Of a stretch of 64,000 nt of DNA, positions 7,211 through 16,486 are shown piece by piece (the stretch's first letter is position 1; every line of letters starts with the position of its first letter). The notes under the pieces are model-generated. The model was not told the origin of the DNA. It searched no databases and saw nothing but the letters and a program-made list of their open reading frames with translations. The position numbers were made by a program, and so were the translations under genes. The stretch spans positions 20,023 through 84,022 of the forward strand of contig NZ_JZKH01000032.1 of NCBI RefSeq assembly GCF_000961885.1, in the 5' to 3' direction. The stretch is from Streptomyces rubellomurinus. Its GTDB lineage: Bacteria; Actinomycetota; Actinomycetes; Streptomycetales; Streptomycetaceae.

Positions 7211-9094
7211 GTGCGCGACCAGCTCAAGACCGAGGCGGAGCAGCCGTCCGCCGTCCCGGGCCCGCGCCGTCGGCTCCCGGCCCAGAAGGCCCCCGAGGCC
7301 CCCGAGGCCCCCGCCGCCGAGCGGCCCGAGCGGCCCGCGCCCGACCGCGCCGAGACACCGGCCCGTGCCGAGGTGGCGGACCGCCTCGCCTACCTCGACT
7401 CCGCCACCCGCCGGATCAACAGCGCCCTCGACCTGGCCGCCACCCTGCGCAACATCGGCCGGGTGCTCGTCCCGACCCTCGCCGACGCCGCCGTGATCCA
7501 CCTGCGCGACCCGCTGCCGAACGTCGAGCGCGAGCCCGGCTTCCCCGACGAGCTGCGCATCCACCACAGCACCGGCACCCGGATCGGCCGCCAGGGCCGC
7601 CGGGGCGGCCTGGACGACCGGAACCGCTCCCGGTACGGCTCGCGCTCGACCGCCGATCCCGGCCCGGCCGTCCCGGTGACCCGCGGCGGCGCGATCGCGC
7701 ACACCCTGCTGAGCCGCCGCCCGGCCGAACCGGCCGTCCTCGGCACGCCCGCCGCCGAGCGCACCGCGACGCTGCTGCGCGAGCTGTACGGCACCCGCGG
7801 CCCGTCCCGGCTGGCCGCCGGCACCTCGGTGCTCGCGCTGCCGCTGCGCGGCCGCAAGGCCGTCCTCGGGCTGCTGGTGCTGATCCGCCGGCCCCCTGAA
7901 CGCACCGGCCGCCCGCCCTTCGACGCGACGGACACCGCGACGGCCGCCCACCTGGCGACCCAGGCGGGGCTGGCGGTGGACACCGCGCTGCGGTACGCCC
8001 GCGAGTGGGAGATAGCCAACGAGCTCCAGCGCAGCATGCTGCCGTTGCGCCTGCCGCAGCCGCACGGCGTCCGGCTCGCGCAGCGCTACCTGCCGGGCGA
8101 GCGCGGCGCGCAGGTAGGCGGGGACTGGTACGACGCCGTGCCGCTGCCGGGCAACCGGGTCGCCCTGATCGTCGGAGACGTGATGGGCCACTCGCTCACC
8201 TCGGCCGCCATCATGGGCCAACTGCGCACCAGCGCCCAGACCCTGGCCGCGCTCGACCTGCCGCCGCACGAGGTGCTGTACCACCTGGACGAGCAGGCGC
8301 AGCGGCTGGGCCGCGAGCAGCACCTGGCGACCTGCGTGTACGCGGTGTACGACCCGATCGCGAACCGGGTGGTGCTGGCCAACGCCGGGCACGTCCCGCC
8401 GGTGCTGGTCCGCCCGGGCGGGAAGGCCGAGTTGGTGGAGCTGGACTCCGGGGCGCCGATCGGGGTCGGCGGGGTGGACTTCAACTCGGTGGAGCTGCCG
8501 GCGCCGCCCGGCTCGGCGCTGCTGCTGTTCACCGACGGCCTGGTGGAGACCCGCAACCGGCCGATCAGCGACGGTCTGGAGCTGCTGCGGGCCCGGATCT
8601 CGGGCGCCCGCTGGCAGTCGCCCGAGCAGCTGTGCCAGGAGGCGCTGCGGATCCTGCCGCCGGGCGACCGGGGCGACGACATCGCGCTGCTCGGCGCCTG
8701 CTTCGACGGCATCCCGGCGGGGGACGTCGCGCACTGGTACCTGCAGCCGCGCAACGAGACGCCGGGCCGGGCCCGCCGGCTGGCCGCGCACACGCTGCGG
8801 CGCTGGGGGCTGGAGGAGTTGAGCGAGGCGACCGAGCTGATGGTGAGCGAGCTGGTGACGAACGCCGTCCAGCACGCGACCCGGCCGATCACGCTGAGCC
8901 TGGTGCGCACGACGCGGCTGCGCTGCGAGGTCGGCGACGACAGCCCGCTGCTGCCGCGCCCGCGCCGTACCGGGCCGGAGGACGAACGCGGGCGCGGGCT
9001 GCAGATAGTGGCGCGGTGCGCGGAGCGCTGGGGGGCGACCCGGCTGGGCACCGGCAAGGTGGTCTGGTTCGAGCAGCGCCTGCCGAAGAACTGA
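7211..9094 (+). CDS. GAF - SpoIIE (PP2C) phosphatase - HATPase regulator
   Basis: A 627-residue protein starting with GTG. After a Pro/Ala-rich N-terminus, residues about 60-245 form a GAF sensor domain. Residues about 265-490 form a SpoIIE-type PP2C phosphatase with the metal-binding GGDWYD and GDVMGHS motifs and a later LLFTDGLVETR. Residues about 505-625 are an HATPase anti-sigma-like kinase domain with ELMVSELVTNAVQHA and GRGLQIVARCAERWG. Such fusions switch alternative sigma factors by dephosphorylating anti-anti-sigma proteins while also holding an RsbW-like kinase. The signal and sigma partner are not encoded nearby. All key phosphatase aspartates appear intact. Confidence 0.92.
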   Translation: MRDQLKTEAEQPSAVPGPRRRLPAQKAPEAPEAPAAERPERPAPDRAETPARAEVADRLAYLDSATRRINSALDLAATLRNIGRVLVPTLADAAVIHLRDPLPNVEREPGFPDELRIHHSTGTRIGRQGRRGGLDDRNRSRYGSRSTADPGPAVPVTRGGAIAHTLLSRRPAEPAVLGTPAAERTATLLRELYGTRGPSRLAAGTSVLALPLRGRKAVLGLLVLIRRPPERTGRPPFDATDTATAAHLATQAGLAVDTALRYAREWEIANELQRSMLPLRLPQPHGVRLAQRYLPGERGAQVGGDWYDAVPLPGNRVALIVGDVMGHSLTSAAIMGQLRTSAQTLAALDLPPHEVLYHLDEQAQRLGREQHLATCVYAVYDPIANRVVLANAGHVPPVLVRPGGKAELVELDSGAPIGVGGVDFNSVELPAPPGSALLLFTDGLVETRNRPISDGLELLRARISGARWQSPEQLCQEALRILPPGDRGDDIALLGACFDGIPAGDVAHWYLQPRNETPGRARRLAAHTLRRWGLEELSEATELMVSELVTNAVQHATRPITLSLVRTTRLRCEVGDDSPLLPRPRRTGPEDERGRGLQIVARCAERWGATRLGTGKVVWFEQRLPKN

Positions 9095-9118
9095 CCCGGT
9101 GCCCGGCCGGGGGGGGCG

Positions 9119-11308
9119 TCACACCCCGGCGGGCTCCTTCGCCTCGCGCTTCTCCTCGGCGAGGCGGGCCATCAGCTCCTCGCCCTCCATGTCGACCTTC
9201 GGCACGACCTTCCCGAGCGACCTGGGGAACCACCAGGCCGCCCTGCCGAACAGCGCCATCGCGGCGGGCACCAGCGCCATCCGCACCACGAAGGCGTCCA
9301 CCAGCACGCCGACCGCGAGCGCGAAGCCGATCGGCTGGACGATCGGGTCGTCGCCGAGGACGAAGGCGCCGAACACCGACACCATGATCAGCGCGGCCGC
9401 CGTCACCACCCGGGCGCCGCCCTTGACGCCGCCGACGACCGCCTCGCGCGGGGCCTTGCCGTGCACGTGCTGCTCCTTCATCCCGGAGACCAGGAACAGC
9501 TCGTAGTCCATCGCCAGCCCGAACAGCACGCCGATCAGCAGGATCGGCACGAAGCTGACCACCGGCCCGACCTTCGGCACGTCGATGAACCCGTCCAGCC
9601 AGCCCCACTGGTAGACGGCGACGACGGCCCCGAGCGAGGCCGCGATGCTGAGCAGGAAGCCGAGCACGGCCTTGAGCGGCACCAGGATCGAGCGGAAGGC
9701 CAGCGCGAGCAGCACCAGCGCGATGCCGGCGATCACCGCGACGAACGGCGGCAGGGCCTGGTCGAGCTTGGTGGAGACGTCGATGTTGGCGGCGGTGGTG
9801 CCGGTGACGGCGACGCTCGCGCCGGTCGCGGACCTGAGCGCGGCGCGCTGGTCGCGGATCTCGTTGACCAGCGCCCTGGTGTCCGCGTGGTCGGGGCCGG
9901 TGGTCGGGATGACGGGCACCAGGGCCGTCCCGCTCGCCCGGTCGACGGTCGGCGGCAGCAGCGTCCTGACGCCCTCCAGGGTCTGCAGCCGGCCCGCGAC
10001 GGTCTGGACGGCCTGCTCGGGGTTCGGCGCGTCGTGGGCGTCGACGACGACCACCAGCGGCGCGTTGAAGCCCGGCCCGAAGCTGTCGCTGACCAGGTCG
10101 TAGGCCTTGCGGGCGTCCGTCCCGACGGCCTGTGAGCCGCCGCCCGGCAGCCCGAGGTCCAGGCTCGCGGCGGGTGCGGCGAGGACGCCCAGCCCGGTCA
10201 GGCCGAGGAGCAGGACGGGCAGCGGGCGGCGGACCACGAAGCGGGCCCAGCGCTCGCCCATGGTGGTCCCGCCGTTGGCGGCCGGGGCTCGCTTCCAAAG
10301 CGGGAGCCGGTCGATGCCGCGGCCGACGAAGCCGAGCACCGCGGGCAGCAGGGTGATGGCGACCAGCACGGCCACCACGACCGCGCCGGAGGCGGCCAGG
10401 CCCATCACGGTGAGGAACGGAACGCCGGCGACGGCGAGCCCGGCGAGCGCGACGACCACGGTCAGGCCGGCGAAGACGACGGCGCTGCCGGCCGTCGCGG
10501 TGGCGCGGGCGGCGGCCTCCTCGGGCTCCAGTCCCTCGTCCAGGTGGCGGCGGTGGCGGAACAGGATGAAGAGCGCGTAGTCGATGCCGACCGCCAGGCC
10601 GACCATCAGCGCCAGCACCGGCGCGGTGGTGATGATCTCGAACGAGCCGGTGAGCGCGAGCAGCCCGGCCATGGCCACGCCGACGCCGGCCAGCGCGGTG
10701 AGCAGCGGCAGCCCGGCGGCGACCAGGGTGCCCAGGGTGATGACCAGCACCGCCCCGGCGACCACCACGCCGATCGACTCGCTGCCGCCCTCGACCTTCG
10801 CCATCCTGTTGTACGCGTCGCCGCCGAAGGCGACGTCCAGCCCGGCCGCGCGGGCCGGTTCGGCGGCGGCCCGGACGGCCTCGCGCTGCTGGTCGGTGAC
10901 CTCGGCGAGCTTGTGGTCGAAGGAGACCAGGGCGATCGCGACCCGCCCGTCCGGGGAGACCGCGCCGGTGGCGTACGGGTCGGGCACCGCGGCGACGCCC
11001 GGGACGTGGGCGATCCGCTCGACGGACGCGCCGACCGCCTTGGCCGCGTCCGGTGCGGCGATGCCGCCGCCGGCGGGGGCGGCGAAGACGACCTGCGCGG
11101 AGCCGTGGCCCTGCGCCGGGAAGGTGTCCTTGATCCGGTCCAGGGTGGCCTGCGCCTCGGTGCCGGGCACCTTGAACTCGTCGCTGGTCTTCCCGGCGAA
11201 GGCGCCCGCGGCCCCGCAGACGGCGATCAGCACGGCGATCCAGACGGCCAGCACGGCGCGCCTTCGCCGGAAGCAGTAGCGGCCCAGTCGGTACAGGTAC
11301 GTGGCCAT
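9119..11308 (-). CDS. MMPL/RND-family membrane exporter
   Basis: A 729-residue membrane protein. The start chosen is the ATG at 11308, with GAGGGG eight bases upstream, giving the N-terminus MATYLYRLGRYCFRRRR typical of actinomycete MMPL exporters. Two halves each have a first transmembrane helix, a large extracytoplasmic loop, and a bundle of five more helices, with GIDYALFILFRHRRHLDEG in the first half and GLAMDYELFLVSGMKE in the second. These contain the proton-relay Asp-Tyr pairs of the family. MMPL proteins export lipids, antibiotics or hydrophobic toxins with proton motive force. The divergent TetR gene and a shared palindrome make it an inducible exporter. The substrate is unknown. Confidence 0.92.
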   Translation of the reverse strand: MATYLYRLGRYCFRRRRAVLAVWIAVLIAVCGAAGAFAGKTSDEFKVPGTEAQATLDRIKDTFPAQGHGSAQVVFAAPAGGGIAAPDAAKAVGASVERIAHVPGVAAVPDPYATGAVSPDGRVAIALVSFDHKLAEVTDQQREAVRAAAEPARAAGLDVAFGGDAYNRMAKVEGGSESIGVVVAGAVLVITLGTLVAAGLPLLTALAGVGVAMAGLLALTGSFEIITTAPVLALMVGLAVGIDYALFILFRHRRHLDEGLEPEEAAARATATAGSAVVFAGLTVVVALAGLAVAGVPFLTVMGLAASGAVVVAVLVAITLLPAVLGFVGRGIDRLPLWKRAPAANGGTTMGERWARFVVRRPLPVLLLGLTGLGVLAAPAASLDLGLPGGGSQAVGTDARKAYDLVSDSFGPGFNAPLVVVVDAHDAPNPEQAVQTVAGRLQTLEGVRTLLPPTVDRASGTALVPVIPTTGPDHADTRALVNEIRDQRAALRSATGASVAVTGTTAANIDVSTKLDQALPPFVAVIAGIALVLLALAFRSILVPLKAVLGFLLSIAASLGAVVAVYQWGWLDGFIDVPKVGPVVSFVPILLIGVLFGLAMDYELFLVSGMKEQHVHGKAPREAVVGGVKGGARVVTAAALIMVSVFGAFVLGDDPIVQPIGFALAVGVLVDAFVVRMALVPAAMALFGRAAWWFPRSLGKVVPKVDMEGEELMARLAEEKREAKEPAGV

Positions 11309-11373
11309 GGGTGACCCCTCGCGGTCGTCGAGCAGGCGGGTGCCTGGCAGCGTCGCGCACCACCGTACGCCCA

Positions 11374-11393
11374 ACTTTGTCAGGTGACAAAGT
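11374..11393. promoter_or_regulatory. Perfect palindrome between MMPL and tetR, probable TetR operator
   Basis: Arms ACTTTGTCA and TGACAAAGT, each 9 bp, flank GG. It lies 65 bases from the exporter start and 67 from the tetR start, so one dimeric repressor could control both genes. Confidence 0.8.
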
Positions 11394-11422
11394 CGGCCGA
11401 CGAGACCGAATGACCGGATCGG

Positions 11423-11452
11423 TTGACACGGTTGCCCGACCGTGGCGATACC
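11423..11452 (+). promoter_or_regulatory. Probable tetR promoter
   Basis: TTGACA at 11423-11428 and GATACC at 11447-11452 with an 18-base spacer resemble a vegetative promoter. Transcription would begin only a few bases before the ATG at 11461, giving a nearly leaderless message. Confidence 0.5.
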
Positions 11453-11460
11453 CTGACGGA

Positions 11461-12084
11461 ATGGCTCATGTCCCCGCCTCCGAACGCCGCCCGCAGCTGG
11501 TCCAGGCCGCCCTCGACCTGATGGCCAGGGAGGGCGTCGCGGCCGGCAGCACCCGCGCGATCGCGGCCGAGCTGGGCGTGGCGCAGGCGACGGTGCACTA
11601 CACCTTCGGCACCAAGAAGGACCTCTACCGAGCCGTGGTCGAGCAGCTGACCGCCGAGTTCATCGGCAACGTCCGCGCCGCCGACCCGGGCGACGGCCCG
11701 TTCGGCGAGCAGATCCGGGCACTGGTCCACGCCCTGTGGGAGAACTCGACCAGGGGGGACGGGCACTGCGAACTGCTCAGCGAGTTCGCGGCGCTGGCGA
11801 TGCGCGACCCGGACCTGCAGGAGATCATGTCGGCGATGCAGCGCGAGATCGAGGGCACCGCCGCCGAGATGCTCACCGCGCTGGCCGAGGCGCACGGCAT
11901 CCGGCTCGCCCTGCCCGCACGGGAGGTCGCCGTCTTCTTCCTGGCCGGCTTCGACGGCCTGACGGACCGCCACCTGGCGCAGCGCACCCCCGGCGAGCCG
12001 GCCGACCCGGACACCCTGCGGGGCCTGGAGGTGCTGATCGCGACCGCGGTCGGGCTCTGCCTGGGCGCCCCCGCGATCAGCTGA
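11461..12084 (+). CDS. TetR-family regulator of the MMPL exporter
   Basis: A 207-residue repressor. Residues about 8-55 hold the TetR helix-turn-helix (RPQLVQAALDLMAREG, TRAIAAELGVAQATVHYTF, KKDLYRAVVE). The remainder is an all-helical ligand-binding and dimerisation domain. The ATG at 11461 is chosen because it precedes the conserved helix 1; the open frame upstream crosses the operator. Its divergent orientation from the MMPL gene and the palindrome between them support local control of efflux. It ends four bases before the convergent oxyR stop. Confidence 0.9.
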   Translation: MAHVPASERRPQLVQAALDLMAREGVAAGSTRAIAAELGVAQATVHYTFGTKKDLYRAVVEQLTAEFIGNVRAADPGDGPFGEQIRALVHALWENSTRGDGHCELLSEFAALAMRDPDLQEIMSAMQREIEGTAAEMLTALAEAHGIRLALPAREVAVFFLAGFDGLTDRHLAQRTPGEPADPDTLRGLEVLIATAVGLCLGAPAIS

Positions 12085-12087
12085 CGA

Positions 12088-13038
12088 TCAGTCGACGATC
12101 CGCACCGGCAGCTCGGCCAGCACCTCGCGCAGCGCCGCCGCGAAGCGCTCGTACTCGGCGCTGCGGGCCGAGCCCGGCCGGGTCGCCAGGCCGATCCGGC
12201 GGCCGGGCGCGGGCTCCGCGAAGCGGACGGCGGCCAGCCGGTCGGCGCGCCCGGCCTCGACGTCCAGCGCGGTGGCGGGCAGCAGGGTCACCCCGAGGCC
12301 CCCGGCGACCAGCTGGACCAGGGTGGACAGCCCGGCCGCGCGGGTGGTGGAGCCGGCCGGGTCGGCGCCGACCTCGCGGCAGATGTCCAGCGCCTGGTCG
12401 CGCAGGCAGTGGCCCTCCTCCAGCAGCAGCACCTCCAGGTCGAGCAGCACGTCGCGCGGGACGTCGATCCGCCCGGCGAGCGGGTGCCCGGGCGGGGTGA
12501 CCAGCACGAAGTCCTCGTCGAACAGCGGGATGTCGCGGGTCGGCGAGGCCCCGCCGGCCGGCAGCGCGAGCAGCAGCACGTCGAGCCGCCCGGCGGCCAG
12601 GCCCTCCAGCAGCGAGGGGGTGCGCTCCTCGTGGACGTGCAGCTCCAGCTCGGGGAAGCGGTCGCGGACCAGCCGGAGCACGGTGGGCAGCAGGTACGGT
12701 GCGACGGTCGGGATGACGCCCAGGTGCAGCGGCCCGGTGAACGGGCGGCGGGCGGCCTCGACCTCCTCGGTGAGGGCCTGCAGCGAGGCCAGCACCCGGC
12801 GGGCGTGCGCGTGCACCCGCTCCCCCAGGGGGGTCACGATCACCTTGCGCGTCGTACGCTCGACCAGTTGCGCGCCGAGGGCCTCCTCCAGCGCGGCGAC
12901 GGCCCCGGACAGCGCGGGCTGGCTCGTCCCGGTGGCCGCGGCGGCCTCCCGGAAGTGCCGGTGCTCGGCCACCGCGACGAAGGCCCGGAGCTGGGCGACG
13001 GTGGGGGTGCGGGGGGCGCGGACTGTGGCACTCGCCAC
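12088..13038 (-). CDS. oxyR: OxyR, hydrogen-peroxide-sensing LysR-type regulator
   Basis: A 316-residue LysR-type protein starting with GTG. Residues about 14-75 form the helix-turn-helix (LRAFVAVAEHRHFREAA, TSQPALSGAVAALEEALG). The effector domain contains LLLEEGHCLRDQALDIC, with C211 and C220 spaced as the redox cysteine pair of E. coli OxyR (C199/C208). Peroxide forms a disulfide between them and turns the protein into an activator. It is divergent from ahpC-ahpD, the classic actinomycete arrangement, so those genes are its expected targets. Identification is firm because family, cysteines and neighbours agree. Confidence 0.95.
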   Translation of the reverse strand: MASATVRAPRTPTVAQLRAFVAVAEHRHFREAAAATGTSQPALSGAVAALEEALGAQLVERTTRKVIVTPLGERVHAHARRVLASLQALTEEVEAARRPFTGPLHLGVIPTVAPYLLPTVLRLVRDRFPELELHVHEERTPSLLEGLAAGRLDVLLLALPAGGASPTRDIPLFDEDFVLVTPPGHPLAGRIDVPRDVLLDLEVLLLEEGHCLRDQALDICREVGADPAGSTTRAAGLSTLVQLVAGGLGVTLLPATALDVEAGRADRLAAVRFAEPAPGRRIGLATRPGSARSAEYERFAAALREVLAELPVRIVD

Positions 13039-13115
13039 AGTCGCCTCGGGCTTGCCGCCCTCGCCGCGGCGGGAGCCGGGCCGGGACGTGCGCGGTTCAT
13101 TACTGATAACAATCT

Positions 13116-13194
13116 CCGATCAGACACATCCAGGGTAGCTATTTCCCCGATCAGTCCACCATGTGGAATGGTGGACGGCGTCCGGAATCCGGAC
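13116..13194 (+). promoter_or_regulatory. oxyR-ahpC control region: direct repeats and two leader hairpins
   Basis: CCGATCAG occurs at 13116-13123 and 13147-13154, 31 bp apart (about three helical turns). Immediately after come a perfect 9-bp inverted repeat (13154-13162 with 13168-13176, 5-base loop) and a perfect 7-bp one (13180-13186 with 13188-13194, 1-base centre). OxyR contact with the direct repeats is inferred; the hairpins may be in the ahpC leader. Confidence 0.5.
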
Positions 13195-13230
13195 AAAACT
13201 CCCCGCAGTCTCACTTCAGGAGAAGCGAAC

Positions 13231-13782
13231 GTGCTCACGATCGGTGACAAGTTCCCCGAGTTCGACCTCAAGGCCTGTGTCGACCTGGACGCCGCGAACG
13301 CCTTCGCCGACATCAACCACAAGTCCTACGAGGGCAAGTGGAAGATCGTCTTCTTCTGGCCGATGGACTTCACCTTCGTCTGCCCGACCGAGATCGCCGC
13401 GTTCGGCAAGCTGAACGACGAGTTCGCCGACCGCGACGCCCAGATCCTCGGCGTCTCCGGCGACTCCGAGTTCGTGCACCACGCCTGGCGCAAGGACCAC
13501 AAGGACCTGCGCGACCTGCCCTTCCCGATGCTGGCCGACGTCAAGCACGACCTGATGCGCGCCTGCGGCGTCGAGGGCGAGGACGGCACCGCACAGCGCG
13601 CCGTGTTCATCGTCGACCCGAACAACGAGATCCAGTTCGTCATGGTGACCGCCGGCTCCGTCGGCCGTAACCCCAAGGAGGTCCTGCGGGTGCTGGACGC
13701 CCTGCAGACCGACGAGCTGTGCCCGTGCAACTGGAACAAGGGCGAGGACACCCTCGACGCCCAGGCCCTGCTGGCGGGCTGA
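13231..13782 (+). CDS. ahpC: AhpC peroxiredoxin
   Basis: A 183-residue two-cysteine-type peroxiredoxin. The GTG at 13231 is used because AGGAGA lies eight bases upstream and the sequence then begins LTIGDKFPEFDLKA as in other actinobacterial AhpC. The peroxidatic cysteine is C51 in DFTFVCPTE. Resolving cysteines C164 and C166 lie in ELCPCNW, like the C-terminal cysteine pair of mycobacterial AhpC. It reduces hydrogen peroxide, organic peroxides and peroxynitrite in the cytoplasm. It sits three bases before ahpD, whose product recycles it, and is divergent from oxyR. Confidence 0.96.
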   Translation: MLTIGDKFPEFDLKACVDLDAANAFADINHKSYEGKWKIVFFWPMDFTFVCPTEIAAFGKLNDEFADRDAQILGVSGDSEFVHHAWRKDHKDLRDLPFPMLADVKHDLMRACGVEGEDGTAQRAVFIVDPNNEIQFVMVTAGSVGRNPKEVLRVLDALQTDELCPCNWNKGEDTLDAQALLAG

Positions 13783-13785
13783 CCC

Positions 13786-14328
13786 ATGGCTCTCGACGAC
13801 CTGAAGGCCGCCCTCCCGGACTACGCCAAGGACCTCAAGCTCAACCTGGGCTCGGTCATCGGCAACTCCGACCTCCCCGCCCAGCAGCTCTGGGGCACCG
13901 TGCTGTCCTGCGCGATGGCCACCCGCAGCCCCCGCGTGCTGCGCGAGCTGGAGCCCGAGGCCAAGGCCAACCTGTCCCCGGAGGCGTACAACGCCGCCAA
14001 GGGCGCGGCCGCGATCATGGGGATGAACAACGTCTACTACCGGACGCTGCACCTGCTCTCCGACAAGGAGTACAGCACGATGCGGGCCGGTCTGCGGATG
14101 AACATCATCGGCACCCCCGGCGTCGAGAAGGTCGACTTCGAGCTCTGGTGCTTCGCGGTCTCGGCCATCAACGGCTGCGGCCAGTGCCTGGACTCGCACG
14201 AGGGCGTCCTGCGCAAGGCCGGTGTCGAGCGCGAGGTCATCCAGGCCTCGATGAAGATCGCCGCCGTGCTCCAGGCCGTGGCCGGGGTCCTCGACTCCGA
14301 GGCCGCGCTCGCCTCCGTCGACGCCTGA
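13786..14328 (+). CDS. ahpD: AhpD alkyl hydroperoxidase, reductant of AhpC
   Basis: A 180-residue protein of the AhpD/CMD superfamily. The redox motif [11 protein letters not shown] places C131, C134 and H138 in the expected CxxC...H arrangement. In mycobacteria, AhpD uses this disulfide with lipoyl-dependent dihydrolipoamide succinyltransferase to re-reduce AhpC. Full length with intact catalytic residues. It follows ahpC after three bases and shares its promoter. A bipartite hairpin ends the unit. Confidence 0.95.
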   Translation: MALDDLKAALPDYAKDLKLNLGSVIGNSDLPAQQLWGTVLSCAMATRSPRVLRELEPEAKANLSPEAYNAAKGAAAIMGMNNVYYRTLHLLSDKEYSTMRAGLRMNIIGTPGVEKVDFELWCFAVSAINGCGQCLDSHEGVLRKAGVEREVIQASMKIAAVLQAVAGVLDSEAALASVDA

Positions 14329-14363
14329 GGCACCGCGCCACCCGCACCACCCCGCACCACAGC

Positions 14364-14406
14364 GACGGGCCCCGCCCCGGACACCACGTCCGGCGCGGGG
14401 CCCGTC
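14364..14406. terminator. Bipartite hairpin terminator between convergent ahpD and AI-2E permease genes
   Basis: An outer 12-bp stem (14364-14375 with 14395-14406) and an inner 6-bp stem (14377-14382 with 14388-14393) form one long hairpin. It lies between genes that converge, so it probably works in both directions. Confidence 0.8.
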
Positions 14407-14427
14407 CGCGTGCGCGGGCCCGGCCGG

Positions 14428-15984
14428 TCAGTCCGCGGCCGGGGCCGGCTCGGCGGGACGGACGGGAGCGGGCGCGGGCGCGGGCGCGGGCCGGGTGTGG
14501 GTCGGGTGGGCCTGCGGCTGGGCGGCGGCGGTGCGCTCGGCCGCCTCGCGGGCGGCCTCCATCGCGGTGAAGACGGCCTGGCCGGCCTCGTTGCGCCGGC
14601 GCAGGTGGGCGATCACGGTGTTGGTGACGGCGATCAGCGGGACGGCGACCACCGCGCCGCCGATGCCGCCGATGATGCCGCCGGCCGCGACGCCGAGCAC
14701 CACGCCGAGCGGGTGGACCCGGACGGCCCGGCCGAGGATCAGCGGCTGCAGGATGTGGCTCTCCACCTGCATCACCACGATCAGCACCACCAGCACCATC
14801 AGCGCCGTCCACGGCCCCTGGGTGACCAGCCCGATCAGCACCGCGACGGTGCCGGTGATCAGCGCGCCGACCAGCGGGACGAACGCGCCCAGGAAGATGA
14901 GCACGGCCATCGGCAGCGCCAGCGGCACGCCGAGGAAGTCGACCCCGATGCCGATGCAGACCGCGTCGATGAAGGCCACGCAGACGGTGCCGCGCACGTA
15001 CGCGGTGAGGGTCGCCCAGGCCTTCGGCCCGGCCCCGGCCATCGCGAACCGGGAGTGCCGGGGCAGGCCGCGCAGCGCCCAGTTCCAGATCTTCGCCCCG
15101 TCGTAGAGGAAGAAGAAGGTGGTGAAGAAGGTCATCATCAGCGCGGTCAGGACCTCGACGGCGATCTGCGCGCCGGTGATCGAGACCGAGGTGAGCCGGT
15201 CGGTGTTGCTGGTGATCGCCCCGGTGATCTGGTTGGCGAAGTCGGTGATCTGCTGGTGGGTCAGGTGCAGCGGGCCGTCGATCAGCCAGTCCCGCATCTG
15301 GTCGACACCGGTCTTCACCTTGGTGGTGACGGTGTCCACGTTGTCGGTCACCTGCCACACCACGAACCAGCCGACCAGGCCGATCCCGGCCAGGCCGCTC
15401 AGGAACGTCCCGCCGGCGGCCAGCGAGCGCGGCACCCCGTGCCGTCGCAGCCAGGAGACCGAGGGCTCCAGCAGCGCGGCGATCAGCAGCGAGGCCAGCA
15501 CCGAGAAGGCGACCAGCCGCAGCATGTCGACGACGTAGAAGACGACGTAGAGCGCGGCGCCGAGCAGCAGCAGCCGCCAGGTGGACTCGGCGGCCACCCG
15601 CAGCCCCCAGGGCACCGCCTCGGCGGGGGTGGCGGGCCGGCCCGGGTGGTACTCGCGGCCGAGCGTCGCCTGGGCGGGCGGCGCCGGCGCGGGGGCCGGT
15701 GAGGCCTGGGCAGCCTGGGCGGCCAGTGAGGCCGGGGTGGCCTGGGTCGCCGGCACGGGTGCCGGGAGCGCGGCCGGGGCCGCCACGGCGGCCGGGCCGT
15801 GGTCGGCGCGCGGCTCGGGGAGCTCGGCCGGGACGGCGGCCGCTCCGGCCGGTTCGGGGACGGCGGGGTCGTGCGGATCGGCCGCCATCGCGGCGCGTCG
15901 GCGCCGTTCGATCACGGCGGCCGCACTCGCCACCACGGCCATGCCCTTGGCCACGGCCTTGAAGGCCTTTCCGCCCCGCGCCAT
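14428..15984 (-). CDS. AI-2E family membrane transporter
   Basis: A 518-residue protein. The first 125 residues are an Ala/Pro-rich cytoplasmic extension. From about 130 onward there are eight hydrophobic segments in the AI-2E (PF01594, TqsA/YdiK-like) pattern, including YLxxDG-type TTFFFLYDGAKIWNW and VESHILQPLILGRAVRVHPL with the ensuing glycine-rich GGIIGGIGGAVVAVP. A Pro/Ala tail follows. Members are named for autoinducer-2 export, but others are Na/H antiporters, so the substrate is open. The long low-complexity N-terminus is unusual for the family. It converges with ahpD. Confidence 0.88.
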   Translation of the reverse strand: MARGGKAFKAVAKGMAVVASAAAVIERRRRAAMAADPHDPAVPEPAGAAAVPAELPEPRADHGPAAVAAPAALPAPVPATQATPASLAAQAAQASPAPAPAPPAQATLGREYHPGRPATPAEAVPWGLRVAAESTWRLLLLGAALYVVFYVVDMLRLVAFSVLASLLIAALLEPSVSWLRRHGVPRSLAAGGTFLSGLAGIGLVGWFVVWQVTDNVDTVTTKVKTGVDQMRDWLIDGPLHLTHQQITDFANQITGAITSNTDRLTSVSITGAQIAVEVLTALMMTFFTTFFFLYDGAKIWNWALRGLPRHSRFAMAGAGPKAWATLTAYVRGTVCVAFIDAVCIGIGVDFLGVPLALPMAVLIFLGAFVPLVGALITGTVAVLIGLVTQGPWTALMVLVVLIVVMQVESHILQPLILGRAVRVHPLGVVLGVAAGGIIGGIGGAVVAVPLIAVTNTVIAHLRRRNEAGQAVFTAMEAAREAAERTAAAQPQAHPTHTRPAPAPAPAPVRPAEPAPAAD

Positions 15985-16399
15985 CCTGCTACCCGCCGCT
16001 TCCCTGCCGCTTCCGCCGTGTCCGGCGCTCCGCCGTGGGTCGCGCCACGGCCGTCAGGGATGACGCTACCCGGCGACGGCCCGGCGAGTCCGCCCCGCCG
16101 CGGGGTTCGGTTCGACCGGACCATCGGACAACGAGGACCAATCCCAATGTTTCGCATGGTTTCGGACACCGGGCGGTGGGGAGGAGTCGGAACGGGACCA
16201 GCGCCGCGCGGCAGGGCCGCGGGCCGCGTCCCGGCAGAAGCCAACCGCCGGCGGACCGGCCGGTGCGGGGAGCACCAGGACCCCTTCCCGCGCCCCGCGT
16301 CCGCACCCAGGACCGCACCGCCCGCGAGCGCCCCGGTCAGCGCAGCCCGGGCGGCGCGGCCCGCCCCGTCCGGCGGGACCGCGCTCGGGGAACGGGCCC
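15985..16399. other. Intergenic, no gene supported
   Basis: About 415 bases of GC-rich sequence between the AI-2E permease start and the terminator of the transglycosylase gene. It presumably includes the permease promoter (minus strand), but I see no clear promoter pair, operator or RNA element. Confidence 0.4.
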
Positions 16400-16458
16400 G
16401 AAAACGGGAACGGCCCCCGGCCGCTCGTCGACGGGACGACGAGCGGCCCGGGGGCCGT
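16400..16458 (-). terminator. Long hairpin terminator of the transglycosylase gene
   Basis: A stem of about 21 bp (16410-16430 with 16437-16458, one bulged C) with a 6-base loop is followed on the minus strand by a run reading CCCGTTTTC. Confidence 0.85.
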
Positions 16459-16486
16459 CGAGGGCGCGGACGGACCGCGGGCCCTC

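Noticed and set aside
5795..8875. A 1026-codon minus-strand frame opposite the methyltransferase and phosphatase
   Set aside because: Low-complexity mirror frame; both + strand genes have recognised domains.
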